Source: an uncultured Atopobium sp.
Lineage (GTDB): Bacteria; Actinomycetota; Coriobacteriia; Coriobacteriales; Atopobiaceae
Assembly: GCA_938045565.1 (NCBI GenBank)
Contig: CALIAZ010000040.1
Coordinates: forward strand, 1 to 56,435
Direction: 5' to 3'
DNA length: 56,435 nt
The notes below the pieces were generated by a model. That model worked only from the letters and a program-made list of their open reading frames with translations, had not been told where the DNA came from and did no database searches. A program made the translations under genes and the position numbers. This document shows positions 34,074 to 42,768 of this stretch, piece after piece. Positions within the stretch are counted from its first letter, which is position 1, and the number at the start of each line of letters is the position of its first letter.

Positions 34074-35567
34074 TTACTGCTCTGAGGGCATGAGGCCCTC
34101 ATCAATTAACTGCTGTTCTACCTGGTCAAACTTTAGTGCATACGACGGGTGCAAGTTATCGGGCTTGTTCTCTGGCAAAAACCTGTGGTGGAAATCTTCA
34201 GGGATTGCCACGGGATACTTGCCGCTAAAACAGGACTCGCAATAGCCCCTTGATGGCACACACGCAAGCAGGCCCTCGAGGCTCAAGAAGCCCAAAGAAT
34301 CTGCGCCGATGTACTCGCAAATTTCTTCTGTACTCATTTTTGCTGCAACAAGCTGGTGCTGGTCAGCGGTATCAATGCCGTAGAAGCAGGGCCACGCTAC
34401 CTTAGGAGAAGCGCTTCTGACATGCACTTCTGTAGCTCCCGCGTCTCTGAGCAGCTGAACAATCTGCTTTGAAGTAGTGCCGCGAACAACGGAATCGTCC
34501 ACCATCACAATACGCTTATCTGCGACAACGTCCGAAAGTGCGTTGAGCTTAAGGCGAACGCCCAGCTCACGAAGCTGCTGTGTGGGCTGAATAAACGTTC
34601 TGGCAACGTAGCGATTCTTGATGAGTCCGGTGCCAAAGGGTACGTCCAGCTCTTGTGCAAAGCCCTCAGCTGCAGGAACGCCGGAATCTGGCACGCCAAT
34701 TACTAGGTCAACATCAGCCGGCGTCTCTTTTGCCAGTTGACGGCCCATCTGGTGACGAACAGAATATACCGAGCGGCCGCTGATAATAGAGTCAGGACGC
34801 GAGAAATACACCTGCTCAAAGATGCAATCTGCCTGCTGACGAGGAGCAAGTCCCATCTCAGAAGACAGGCCGTTGTCTGAGATACGGATAATCTCACCAG
34901 GGGCAACCTCGCGCACATACGTGGCGCCCACAATATCCAGCGCGCACGTCTCGGATGCAACCACCCAGTTATTCTCGCCCTCCTCGCCAATATGGCCAAG
35001 TACCAGCGGACGAATGCCGTTTGGATCCCTAAACGCATACAGCGCGTTCTCGCGGACGAGCACCATGGAGTAGCCACCCTCGATGAGGTTCATGGTTGCG
35101 GCGATGCCGGTGCGCAGTCGGTGCGTTTGACGCGTGAAGTAGCCAATGAGCTGGGCTGCTACCTCGGAATCCGTGTGCGATCTAAAGGAAATCTGGCGAG
35201 AAGACAGTTCTTCTCGCAAGGAGTCAAAGTTAACGAGGGTGCCATTGTGAGCCAGAGCAATGAGGGTCTCATCGATGGACGACATGTGTGGCTGGGCCGA
35301 CTCCCAGCCCTTGGCACCCGCGGTGCCGTAGCGGCAGTGGCCGATAGCCACTTTACCTGGCATTGCGTTGAGATCGTCGTTGTTAAAAACTTCAGTTACG
35401 AGGCCCGTGTCTTTTCTGATAAGCACGGTCTGACCGTCGCCGACGGCTATACCTGCGGAATCTTGCCCGCGGTGCTGCAGCGCGTGCAGCGCAAAATAAG
35501 TGAGTCGAGCAACGTCACGGTCAGGCGCCCATACTCCAAAGACGCCACATTCCTCGTGAAGTTCCAT
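34074..35567 (-). CDS. purF: Amidophosphoribosyltransferase
   Basis: 497 residues from the ATG at 35567, chosen because GGAGGGG precedes it and because it places the nucleophile Cys at position 7 (MELHEEC) behind a short propeptide, as in Fe-S type PurF enzymes. N-terminal glutaminase domain (LQHRGQDSAGI), C-terminal PRPP-binding domain with VDDSVVRGTTSKQIV. Cysteines in YCESCFSG near the C-terminus fit the cluster-binding type. It catalyses the committed step of purine synthesis. Confidence 0.95.
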   Translation of the reverse strand: MELHEECGVFGVWAPDRDVARLTYFALHALQHRGQDSAGIAVGDGQTVLIRKDTGLVTEVFNNDDLNAMPGKVAIGHCRYGTAGAKGWESAQPHMSSIDETLIALAHNGTLVNFDSLREELSSRQISFRSHTDSEVAAQLIGYFTRQTHRLRTGIAATMNLIEGGYSMVLVRENALYAFRDPNGIRPLVLGHIGEEGENNWVVASETCALDIVGATYVREVAPGEIIRISDNGLSSEMGLAPRQQADCIFEQVYFSRPDSIISGRSVYSVRHQMGRQLAKETPADVDLVIGVPDSGVPAAEGFAQELDVPFGTGLIKNRYVARTFIQPTQQLRELGVRLKLNALSDVVADKRIVMVDDSVVRGTTSKQIVQLLRDAGATEVHVRSASPKVAWPCFYGIDTADQHQLVAAKMSTEEICEYIGADSLGFLSLEGLLACVPSRGYCESCFSGKYPVAIPEDFHHRFLPENKPDNLHPSYALKFDQVEQQLIDEGLMPSEQ

Positions 35568-35606
35568 TGGATCCCCTCCGGATGCCTCGCTTGAGTCACC
35601 CTTGAT

Positions 35607-35660
35607 CAAACGTCTCTCACGTTTGGCAACAGTACATACAGTGTACCTGGAAAATTGCAA
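35607..35660 (-). promoter_or_regulatory. purF promoter and leader hairpin
   Basis: -35 TTGCAA (35655-35660), 16-nt spacer, -10 TATGTA (35633-35638). Right at the predicted transcript start lies a perfect 7-bp inverted repeat, CAAACGT-N5-ACGTTTG (35607-35625), which could be an operator or a leader hairpin. Confidence 0.5.
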
Positions 35661-35693
35661 GAAAAAGCGCTCCGAACAAATATGTTCGGAGCG
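35661..35693 (-). terminator. Terminator of the sortase gene, or purF operator
   Basis: CGCTCCGAAC (35668-35677) and GTTCGGAGCG (35684-35693) form a perfect 10-bp stem, followed on the minus strand by CTTTTTC. It ends the upstream sortase gene. The CCGAAC half-sites, facing each other 7 nt from the purF -35, also resemble the core of the Bacillus PurBox, so a dual role is possible. Confidence 0.65.
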
Positions 35694-35774
35694 TGTAACA
35701 ATTTTTTAAGAAAGTAGCATTTTGTTGAGCTTAACGAACCACTCTTGCAGGAGTTTCTGTCGGCCTTCTTGCAG

Positions 35775-36713
35775 CTACTGAGCCTTTGGCTGAGCCTCAG
35801 TCTTTGGAACGCAAATGAGCATGGTCCTGCCATATTGGTCAGTGTAATTGCAGGTAAAGAGTGTAAGAACATGATCTGCGCGAGAAATAACATCTGCTGC
35901 ATCGGAACGAGAACTTACTGCCCTAGAAAGCCTATCTTTCAGGTAAGACCTGAACTCATCAACAGAATTGAAGTTAAACTGCCTGACTTCCTCGTCATCC
36001 TCGTCGGTGTGATAGGTAAACACAGGCTCCAGCTCATATGTCTGAGTAGGTGTGACGTACCAGATGGTCTCGACCTTATCAAAGGTAGACTGGTCATTCA
36101 TTGCTCCGATGTACTGGAACATTGAGCCGTTTCTCATATGGTGACCATAGAGAATAGTCTGCTGGTCAGTGAGGCCGTTTGGATTGTTCTGGTAGTCCAT
36201 GAAAATCTGACCGCCGATTGACCACTCGCCTTTTGCGTTTGTGTGCAGGTAGTGGTCGTTATCTGTGGTTTGATACACAGGGTAGTTGACCTGCGTATCT
36301 GGAATCTGGATCCAGCCGACTACCTGGTTGTTTACTGCCTGAAGGCCAGCCCAATCAATGACTGGAGCTTCATCTTTTTTCTCGGAAACTGTTGCGTATG
36401 TTGCAAGCTCTTCGTTGATGACATCTTGCTCGTGATACTCAAGCTGCGTCTTGCCAAACATAACGCCAGCAACAACCAAGAGGCCAATACCAACTACCAG
36501 CAAGATTGTGGAAAGAATGTAGGCAAAACCCTTCTTCTTAGCGGGTTTCTCGCTAGACTTTTTAGGAGAGGTTTTCTTGTTGCCATCTTTTTTTGAAGAA
36601 GCGGAGCTTTTCATAGAAGCCATCCCGACGGAGGTTTTTGAGGTGTGAGTATTTCCAGCCGGCTGATCAGCAGCGGCGAATGAAGCAAAATGCTTGCCGT
36701 TTTTTGATTCCAT
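35775..36713 (-). CDS. Class B sortase
   Basis: 312 residues. The N-terminal cytoplasmic tail is ~60 residues and Lys/Ser-rich (SSKKDGNKKTSPKKSSEKPAK), followed by one membrane anchor (about 63-85), then the sortase domain (about 118-300). Catalytic residues: His in ILYGHHMRNG, Cys in LTLFTCNY (about 288) and Arg in YGRTMLI (about 296). The insertion after the His strand is typical of class B. Class B enzymes often anchor haem-uptake proteins or build pili. No substrate gene is adjacent, and the LPETG protein at 24918 may be handled by another sortase. Confidence 0.88.
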   Translation of the reverse strand: MESKNGKHFASFAAADQPAGNTHTSKTSVGMASMKSSASSKKDGNKKTSPKKSSEKPAKKKGFAYILSTILLVVGIGLLVVAGVMFGKTQLEYHEQDVINEELATYATVSEKKDEAPVIDWAGLQAVNNQVVGWIQIPDTQVNYPVYQTTDNDHYLHTNAKGEWSIGGQIFMDYQNNPNGLTDQQTILYGHHMRNGSMFQYIGAMNDQSTFDKVETIWYVTPTQTYELEPVFTYHTDEDDEEVRQFNFNSVDEFRSYLKDRLSRAVSSRSDAADVISRADHVLTLFTCNYTDQYGRTMLICVPKTEAQPKAQ

Positions 36714-36851
36714 GCACTTCCCTTCTGAAGGTACTTGTTTGCCATACCTTAGTCATACTCTTGTGATACCCCTTAAAAGTTTAGCTATGCACGAAACAAA
36801 AATCTCTGTGCATCTTATGAAGTCATCGCATAATCATATTTTGCAGGTACA

Positions 36852-36885
36852 CAAAACCCGCGCCTTAGCATTCTAAAGCGCGGGT
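36852..36885 (-). terminator. Terminator of purE
   Basis: ACCCGCGC (36856-36863) pairs with GCGCGGGT (36878-36885), followed on the minus strand by TTTTGTG. About 90 nt past the purE stop. Confidence 0.7.
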
Positions 36886-36973
36886 CTTGTGTGTGATTGC
36901 GTGCGGTTGCGGGTGCTTGCGTGCGAGCACGCGCTGATACGGGTGCAGTTCTGTTTGCGAGCTGTGTGTCAGC

Positions 36974-37435
36974 TTATGCGTCAGCCATCTCGGCTTTAAG
37001 CTGGACGATCTTCTCGCGATACTCTGGAAGGGATGCGCCAAGAATCTGAGTAGCGTAGATAGCTGCGTTTTTAGCGCCGTTGATGGCAACGCAGGCAACA
37101 GGCACGCCAGATGGCATCTGAACCATAGAGAGCAGGGAGTCCATACCGCCGAGGTCAGAGGTCTTCATTGGAACGCCAACGACAGGCAGCGGAGTGAATG
37201 CAGCAACAACTCCGCCCAGGTGAGCGGCCTTTCCTGCAGCTGCAATGATTACCTTGAGGCCACGATCAGCGGCGGTCTCGGCCCACTGGTGAACCTTATC
37301 TGGAGTACGGTGTGCAGACGCAATGACCAACTCGTATGAAACGCCAAGGCGCTCGAGCTCGGCGGTACATCCCTCCATAGTTGCAAGGTCGCTCTTAGAT
37401 CCCATGATGATACCGACAACAGGCTGATCTGCCAT
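36974..37435 (-). CDS. purE: 5-(carboxyamino)imidazole ribonucleotide mutase
   Basis: 153 residues. PVVGIIMGSKSDLATMEGC, ASAHRTPDKV, AAAGKAAHLGGVVA and GVPMKTSDLGGMDSLLSMVQMPSGVPVA are the class I PurE motifs. It isomerises N5-CAIR to CAIR. Ribosome site AAGGAGC. Its partner purK is not in the window, and the gene is alone in its transcription unit. Confidence 0.95.
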   Translation of the reverse strand: MADQPVVGIIMGSKSDLATMEGCTAELERLGVSYELVIASAHRTPDKVHQWAETAADRGLKVIIAAAGKAAHLGGVVAAFTPLPVVGVPMKTSDLGGMDSLLSMVQMPSGVPVACVAINGAKNAAIYATQILGASLPEYREKIVQLKAEMADA

Positions 37436-37464
37436 CTCTGCTCCTTTGTTACGTCTCTTAAAAT

Positions 37465-37498
37465 AGGTGGATACGTCAAATATCCACCTTCCAGTATA
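37465..37498 (-). promoter_or_regulatory. purE promoter -10 and leader hairpin
   Basis: A -10 TATACT on the minus strand (37493-37498) is followed directly by a perfect 9-bp stem with a 7-nt loop (37465-37489, arms AGGTGGATA and TATCCACCT), then ATTTTAAG. The hairpin would sit at the very 5' end of the purE message. Confidence 0.45.
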
Positions 37499-37551
37499 GA
37501 GTATGATTTTCTTGAACGTTGGTCCATCAGTCCACGTGAAAGGAAACTGTA

Positions 37552-38421
37552 ATGAATGAAACCAACTCTGTTCTGTACCAGCGAGAAGGCTCGTACATCC
37601 CTCGCATCGCCGCAGTGCACGATCTCTGCGGATACGGAAAATGCTCGCTAGGCGTAGCTATTCCGGTTTTGTCGGCAGCGGGATGTGACGTTTGCTCCGT
37701 ACCTACGTCGCTTTTCTCGGCACACACCAAGTTCCCTACGTTCTACATGCATGACACCACCAATATGCTCGAGGACTACCTTGACGCATGGCAGGAAGAG
37801 GGCATTGACCTGGACGCCATTTATTCTGGCTTCCTTGGCGCTGCTGAGCAGGTTGCAAGCATTCAGCGTTTGTACCAGGAGCATCCAAAGGCGCTTCGCG
37901 TTGTCGATCCAGTTATGGGCGACGGTGGCAAGATGTATCCAACCTATACGCAAGAGCTTTGCGATGCGATGAAATCTCTGGTAAACGGTGCAGATATTCT
38001 GACGCCAAACCTTACTGAAGCTTCGATTCTGACTGGCATTCCTTATGCTGGCCAGGATTTAACAGATGAGCAGGTAGATGAGCTACTTGATTCGCTGCTT
38101 GCAATGGGTGCAAAGTGCGTCGTTCTTAAGGGTATCGTTCGTGGCGACGGCCTCATCCGCAACTTTGTTGCTACTGAGTCCGAACGAGGCGAGATTGTTT
38201 CTGAGCTTCTGCCTTACATGCTGCACGGCACCGGCGATTTGTTTGCTTCTGCGCTTTTAGCTGCAGTTATGTGTGGTCAGGAAATCGCTGACGCCGTTGA
38301 ATTTTCTGGTGAGTTTGTTTGCGAATCCATGGAAATTACTCGTGAGCAGCCAAACTTTGAGCTTCGTGGCGTTTCGTTTGAGACAAAGCTTGGCTTGATT
38401 GCCCAGCTTCTGCAGGAGTAA
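37552..38421 (+). CDS. pdxY: Pyridoxal/pyridoxamine kinase
   Basis: 289 residues, ribokinase-like. Motifs: AVHDLCGYGKCSL near the N-terminus, VVDPVMGDGGKMY, GADILTPNLTEASIL, and the anion hole HGTGDLFASALLAA with the catalytic Asp. It phosphorylates B6 vitamers for salvage to PLP. Divergent from purE. The assignment to PdxY versus PdxK rests on wording only. Confidence 0.85.
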   Translation: MNETNSVLYQREGSYIPRIAAVHDLCGYGKCSLGVAIPVLSAAGCDVCSVPTSLFSAHTKFPTFYMHDTTNMLEDYLDAWQEEGIDLDAIYSGFLGAAEQVASIQRLYQEHPKALRVVDPVMGDGGKMYPTYTQELCDAMKSLVNGADILTPNLTEASILTGIPYAGQDLTDEQVDELLDSLLAMGAKCVVLKGIVRGDGLIRNFVATESERGEIVSELLPYMLHGTGDLFASALLAAVMCGQEIADAVEFSGEFVCESMEITREQPNFELRGVSFETKLGLIAQLLQE

Positions 38422-38490
38422 AGGCTCGTGCAAGCTGCGCCGCTTGCGCAAAATCTTACGCTTCAGCGAAATCAAACATGATTCTTTGCC

Positions 38491-38527
38491 ATAGGTGCCC
38501 ACTCACATAGAGTGGGCACCTATTTTT
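38491..38527 (+). terminator. Strong terminator after the pyridoxamine kinase gene
   Basis: A perfect 14-bp stem (38491-38504 with 38510-38523), 5-nt loop and a following TTTTTAT. About 70 nt after the stop at 38421. Confidence 0.9.
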
Positions 38528-38635
38528 ATGCCAGTAGCTATGCAAAAATCCGTCGCTATACATGAAAATGTATTTTACAGGCACTTTATTCGTTTCATTT
38601 TTTATCAAACAAACATTGAGCTCCAAAATAGGGCG

Positions 38636-38805
38636 AAAAAGGTAAAAAACCCGTTTAGTTGGGGATCGAGGGAATTACTTAAAGATTTGATATTACTAAA
38701 AGGCCAGTTGGCACTAATCGGACGGCACATTGCTAGCTCTAAATGGCTCAAAATCGTCATGCATAAAGACTAAAACCCCCAACTAAACGGGTTTTTTACC
38801 TTTTT
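38636..38805. repeat. 29-bp perfect inverted repeat enclosing 112 bp (MITE-like)
   Basis: Positions 38636-38664 are an exact reverse complement of 38777-38805 (29 of 29). The arms contain ACCCGTTTAGTTGGGG. The 112-bp interior has no reading frame of note. No target-site duplication is obvious immediately outside. Size and shape fit a miniature inverted-repeat element or a repeated intergenic hairpin. The rest of 38528-38932 has no gene. Confidence 0.8.
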
Positions 38806-38932
38806 GGGACCAAAATGACCTTGAAAACACCGATTCTGCGATTTTTAGTCAAATTAACGTGCAAAATCATTCGCCGTGACACCATTTTGAGGCGCGCCAA
38901 CCTTCTGGTAAGTCACTTCCAGTAGCGTAAGT

Positions 38933-38962
38933 AAAAGAGCCGCTGGTGTCAGCGGCTCTTTT
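38933..38962 (-). terminator. Terminator after the Thr/Gly-tailed protein gene
   Basis: AAAAGAGCCGCT (38933-38944) pairs with AGCGGCTCTTTT (38951-38962) around a 6-nt loop. On the minus strand the stem ends in TTTT and TAC follows. Confidence 0.85.
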
Positions 38963-38995
38963 GCACGTTTTACTTTGTTGTTCGCGGTGCGTAGG

Positions 38996-39919
38996 TTACT
39001 TGGTGCTTGAAGAACTGTCTGATGTACCTGTGGTGTTAGTGGTACCTGTGGTACCAGTGGTTCCCGTAGTGCCAGTTGTGGTGTTCTTCTTTGTTGAAGA
39101 GTCACCACCAACGATGCCGCCAAGCACGCGAACTGGCGTAAATGAGGTTGCAATCTGGTCGCGCAATTCTTTCTGAATGGTGTCGTTTGCACCAGTGATG
39201 ACCATGGTGATGTTTACGCCATCAGAAGACTGCGTCTTTGAAAACGTAAAGGTAAAGATAGGTGTTGCGTCTCCACCAGGCTTAAGGAATCCAAAGAGCT
39301 GAGATTTCTGCAGCTCACCTTGATCGTTTTTATGAACGCTAACGTGATAGACAACGGTATTAATTTGTGGGTTGAGCAGCGCGTTAATAGCAAACGCCTG
39401 AGCCTGAACACTAGATCCCGCATAGCACTCAAGCACGTCTTTTGAGGTGGTGTCGGTAACCGTTACCTCAACGCGACCAGTGTTCTCGTCAGCTTCCTGG
39501 ACCGAGAAATCCTCAGGGAACTGTGTAAATCCATTACCCCACTCGACACCGCCACGCAATGCAGATGCAACAGATCGCACCGTAACTGATTCGGTTAGAT
39601 TTGCTGTGTTGGCTCGACGAATAACACCGCAAGAAACCTGCATGAGAACAACAATTACCAGGAAAATCAGGACAAAAAGGACTGCCGTCTTTGTAATGAC
39701 CTTCTCGATATTTGAGCCTGAAGGATCAGATCCCGAAAGCGGGTCAACGTCTACCGCTGCAGCTCCACCCTGCCTGCGAGCACGCTCTAGAGCTGCGCGT
39801 TCCTCGTTAGGATGACCTGTCTCGTCTACCTTGGTAAACAACTCTTCAGCTGCGTCAGCGTCAAGCGCGCCCTTCTGGCGACGCGCGAAGCGTGAACGTT
39901 CTGCATCATCTTTAGCCAT
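38996..39919 (-). CDS. Hypothetical single-pass membrane protein with Thr/Gly repeat tail
   Basis: 307 residues: a charged cytoplasmic N-terminus (~1-75), one membrane helix (AVLFVLIFLVIVVLMQV, about 80-97), then an extracellular beta-rich domain (~105-265), and a tail of GTT repeats (about 270-305). The family is unrecognised. It may be a cell-envelope protein presented on a flexible Thr-rich stalk (inference). Monocistronic with its own terminator. Confidence 0.7.
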   Translation of the reverse strand: MAKDDAERSRFARRQKGALDADAAEELFTKVDETGHPNEERAALERARRQGGAAAVDVDPLSGSDPSGSNIEKVITKTAVLFVLIFLVIVVLMQVSCGVIRRANTANLTESVTVRSVASALRGGVEWGNGFTQFPEDFSVQEADENTGRVEVTVTDTTSKDVLECYAGSSVQAQAFAINALLNPQINTVVYHVSVHKNDQGELQKSQLFGFLKPGGDATPIFTFTFSKTQSSDGVNITMVITGANDTIQKELRDQIATSFTPVRVLGGIVGGDSSTKKNTTTGTTGTTGTTGTTNTTGTSDSSSSTK

Positions 39920-40092
39920 GTAGCTCTCTCATTCAAGCTGCATAAACACGCTTTCAAAGCGTGCAATGCGTTGACTTTTGATCTTTGGTTACGAGCCGTC
40001 GGTTTGCAAACTGTAAACCTGCGGTTAAGCGCATCGCGAGAAGAACGATTGCTGTCGCAAACCGCGTTTCGCAAAGCACCTAATGCTCTATT

Positions 40093-41901
40093 TTACCGCC
40101 TTGCGAGATTTGGCGCACCACCAAACTGCATTTGATAGTAATGCGCGTAGATTCCACCCTTTTCTAGCAGCTCATTATGGGTTCCGCGCTCAACTGCACG
40201 ACCGTGATCGATGGTAATAATTTCGTCAGCGCCCATAATTGTCGAAAGTCGGTGAGCAATGACCAGCGTGGTTCTATTTTTTGCCAGCTCAGAAAGGGAT
40301 TCCTGAACCGCACGCTCGGACTCGTTATCCAAGGCAGAAGTAGCCTCATCCAGGATGAGCAGTGGTGGGTTCTTGAGGAACACGCGCGCAATGGAAATGC
40401 GCTGCTTTTGTCCACCAGAAAGCCTTGTTCCACGCTGTCCTACCTGCGTGTCATATCCGTCAGGCAACGACTCAATGAACTCGGCGATGTTCGCGCGCTT
40501 TGCAGCAAGTGCAATGTCTTCTGCAGAAGCCTCAGGGCAACCATATGCAATGTTCTCCGCAATGGTGCCGTCAAAGAGGTACACGTCCTGTTGGACCATA
40601 CCAATTGCCGAGCGCAAACTATGCTGCGTAACGGAGCGAATGTCCTGGCCGTCAATGGTGATGCTTCCGCTTGTAACATCATAGAAGCGTGGCAATAAAG
40701 CGCAGGTAGTGGACTTGCCTCCACCTGAAGGTCCAACCAGCGCAACAGTTTTTCCGCTCTCAATATGAAGGTTCAAGCCGTTAATAACGTCTTCGGCATC
40801 GTTGTAAGAAAAATGAACGTCCTGGTAGATGATATCGCCAGCAGTAATCTGAATGTCATGAGCATCAGGCGCATCTTGAATATCCGGCTGAGTTTCAAGA
40901 ATTTCCGAGAAACGCTTAAAGCCCGCAAGGCCCTTCTGGAACGTCTCGGTAAAGTTCAGAATGTTCATGATTGGCGTGGTGAACAGCGAGATGTAGAGCG
41001 CATAAGTTGCCAGGTCAATGGCTTGCATCTGACCCTGAGCAATCATCCAACCACCCAAAACCAACACAACAGTGTTCAAAACGCCCATCATGCCAGAAAT
41101 AGCAGCCTGATATCTGCCCATAGCCTGGTACATGTTGGCTTTGGAGTCTAAGTATGCGGAGTTGCTTGCCCTAAATTTCTCGCGCTCATGATCTTCTGCC
41201 GCAAAACCCTTAACCACACGAATACCAGAAAGCGAGTCTTCTAGCTGGGTATTTACGTCAGAAATGCGCATGCGGTTCTCTTTAAAAATACCGCGCATGT
41301 GCATGTTGGCAAAGAAATTGAACACCACTAACGCAGCGGCAATTCCAGCAAGCACCAGCGTAAGAGGCACATTAATAAAAGCCAGAATAACAAAAGAACC
41401 AGCAATCTCAAGCAGGCCAATAATCAGATACTCGGGACCGTGGTGCGCCGTCTCAGAAATGTCGAACAAGTCAGATACCAGGCGACTCATCAAATCGCCC
41501 GTCTTGTGGCGATCATAATACGAGAAACTCATGCGCTCGTACGCGTCAAACAAGTCTTCTCGCATCTTGCTTTCCATGCGGGCACCCATGATGTGTCCCC
41601 AGCTAATAACAAAGTAGCGGCACAAAAAGTGAACAAAATACATGACCACAAGGCCAACGGCAATAAATACCAAACTACCGAGAATGGCATCTTTACCCTG
41701 TGTAAACAGTCCCTTTGTAAGCGATCGCAGGATTTGAGGGAACGCCAGCTCGATACAAGCCAAAATGATGGCGCAGATAGTGTCCAGAATGAACAGATGT
41801 TTTTGCGGAGCGTAATAAGAAAGAAAACTGGCAAACAGCGATTTGCGATGTTTGCCAGGGACGTTGTTACCAGGTACAGGGCGAGAAGAACGATCAAGCA
41901 T
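40093..41901 (-). CDS. ABC transporter, fused permease-ATPase, MsbA/LmrA-like
   Basis: 602 residues: membrane domain about 20-330 (with the HHGPEYLIIG and RMSFSYYDRHKTGDLMSRL segments), ATPase about 355-590 with Walker A GPSGGGKST, signature LSGGQKQR and Walker B LLILDEATSALD. Such proteins act as homodimers exporting lipids or drugs. The next gene upstream (NUDIX) ends 6 nt before its start, so it is in the same unit as purA-purD-NUDIX. Substrate unknown. Confidence 0.88.
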   Translation of the reverse strand: MLDRSSRPVPGNNVPGKHRKSLFASFLSYYAPQKHLFILDTICAIILACIELAFPQILRSLTKGLFTQGKDAILGSLVFIAVGLVVMYFVHFLCRYFVISWGHIMGARMESKMREDLFDAYERMSFSYYDRHKTGDLMSRLVSDLFDISETAHHGPEYLIIGLLEIAGSFVILAFINVPLTLVLAGIAAALVVFNFFANMHMRGIFKENRMRISDVNTQLEDSLSGIRVVKGFAAEDHEREKFRASNSAYLDSKANMYQAMGRYQAAISGMMGVLNTVVLVLGGWMIAQGQMQAIDLATYALYISLFTTPIMNILNFTETFQKGLAGFKRFSEILETQPDIQDAPDAHDIQITAGDIIYQDVHFSYNDAEDVINGLNLHIESGKTVALVGPSGGGKSTTCALLPRFYDVTSGSITIDGQDIRSVTQHSLRSAIGMVQQDVYLFDGTIAENIAYGCPEASAEDIALAAKRANIAEFIESLPDGYDTQVGQRGTRLSGGQKQRISIARVFLKNPPLLILDEATSALDNESERAVQESLSELAKNRTTLVIAHRLSTIMGADEIITIDHGRAVERGTHNELLEKGGIYAHYYQMQFGGAPNLARR

Positions 41902-41907
41902 GCGTAA

Positions 41908-42753
41908 TTACTCCATAGGCAATCGATGTGAAATTGAATCGCAGATAAGAGCTCCAATAATGGTCTTTGCATCCTCGATTTTGCCGTCGAGAACAGCATC
42001 TACCAGCTCAGATAGGGGGACAAGATCAACGTTAATGAATTCGTCGGCATCTGGGTCTGATCCCTCAAAGGTCAGCTCAGTTGCCATGTAAAGGTGAATG
42101 AGCTCGTCGGTAAAGCCATCCGAAGTGGCGGTGGTGGTGAGAAAAGCCATCTTCCCCGCCTTCATTCCTGTCTCTTCCAGCAGTTCACGATGGGCACAAT
42201 CCAGAGGGTCCTCACCTGGGTCAAGCTTTCCTGCAGGTAGCTCAACTGTTACACGACCAAGTGCAGTTCGATACTGACGTACCAGGCAAATTCTGCCCTC
42301 ATCAGTCAGTGCAACTATAGCCACAGCTCCTGGATGACGTACAACATCGCGAAGAGCAGTACGTCCATCAGGAAGAGAAACACGAAGACGATTCACGTCA
42401 AAAATGCGACCAACCCAAACGGTATCTTCGGAGAGAGTCTTTTCTTCCAGAGAGGCATCGCGTGCATCTTCTGTACCTGCGGTGAAGCTGCGTTTTTGTG
42501 GCTCACCTGAATGATGATAGGCAGCGTCACCTACAGCAACACGCTCTCCATCATAGGTAAGCGAATCAACCGCTGAGTGCAAATCATTACGAGCAGAGTC
42601 AAATACCTCTGGAGTTACCTGCATGTCAGCGTCGAGAATCTCTGGCTCAGTGGACTGCATGTCATCAAACACGTCGTTGAACTGAGCGCTGCTCTGATTG
42701 CTGTTCCAAGCACCTTCCTGCGCGTTGGTTTTCTCGTCATTTTGATTTGCCAT
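41908..42753 (-). CDS. NUDIX hydrolase, ADP-ribose pyrophosphatase-like, with N-terminal extension
   Basis: 281 residues from the ATG at 42753 (GAGG 9 nt upstream); a TTG start at 42768 would add five. The NUDIX box is GEDPLDCAHRELLEETGMKAG (about 190-210, pattern GX5EX7REUXEEXGU). Strands RVSLPDGRTALRDVVRHPGAVAIVAL before it match the ADP-ribose/nucleoside-diphosphate-sugar group. The first ~110 residues are hydrophilic, Asp/Gln/Ser-rich and probably disordered, which is unusual for the family. It follows purD by 15 nt. Confidence 0.88.
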   Translation of the reverse strand: MANQNDEKTNAQEGAWNSNQSSAQFNDVFDDMQSTEPEILDADMQVTPEVFDSARNDLHSAVDSLTYDGERVAVGDAAYHHSGEPQKRSFTAGTEDARDASLEEKTLSEDTVWVGRIFDVNRLRVSLPDGRTALRDVVRHPGAVAIVALTDEGRICLVRQYRTALGRVTVELPAGKLDPGEDPLDCAHRELLEETGMKAGKMAFLTTTATSDGFTDELIHLYMATELTFEGSDPDADEFINVDLVPLSELVDAVLDGKIEDAKTIIGALICDSISHRLPME

Positions 42754-42768
42754 AGCCACTAACCTCAA

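Noticed and set aside
35607..35625. Purine riboswitch in the purF leader
   Set aside because: Only a short hairpin fits; the leader is too short and lacks the three-way junction core.
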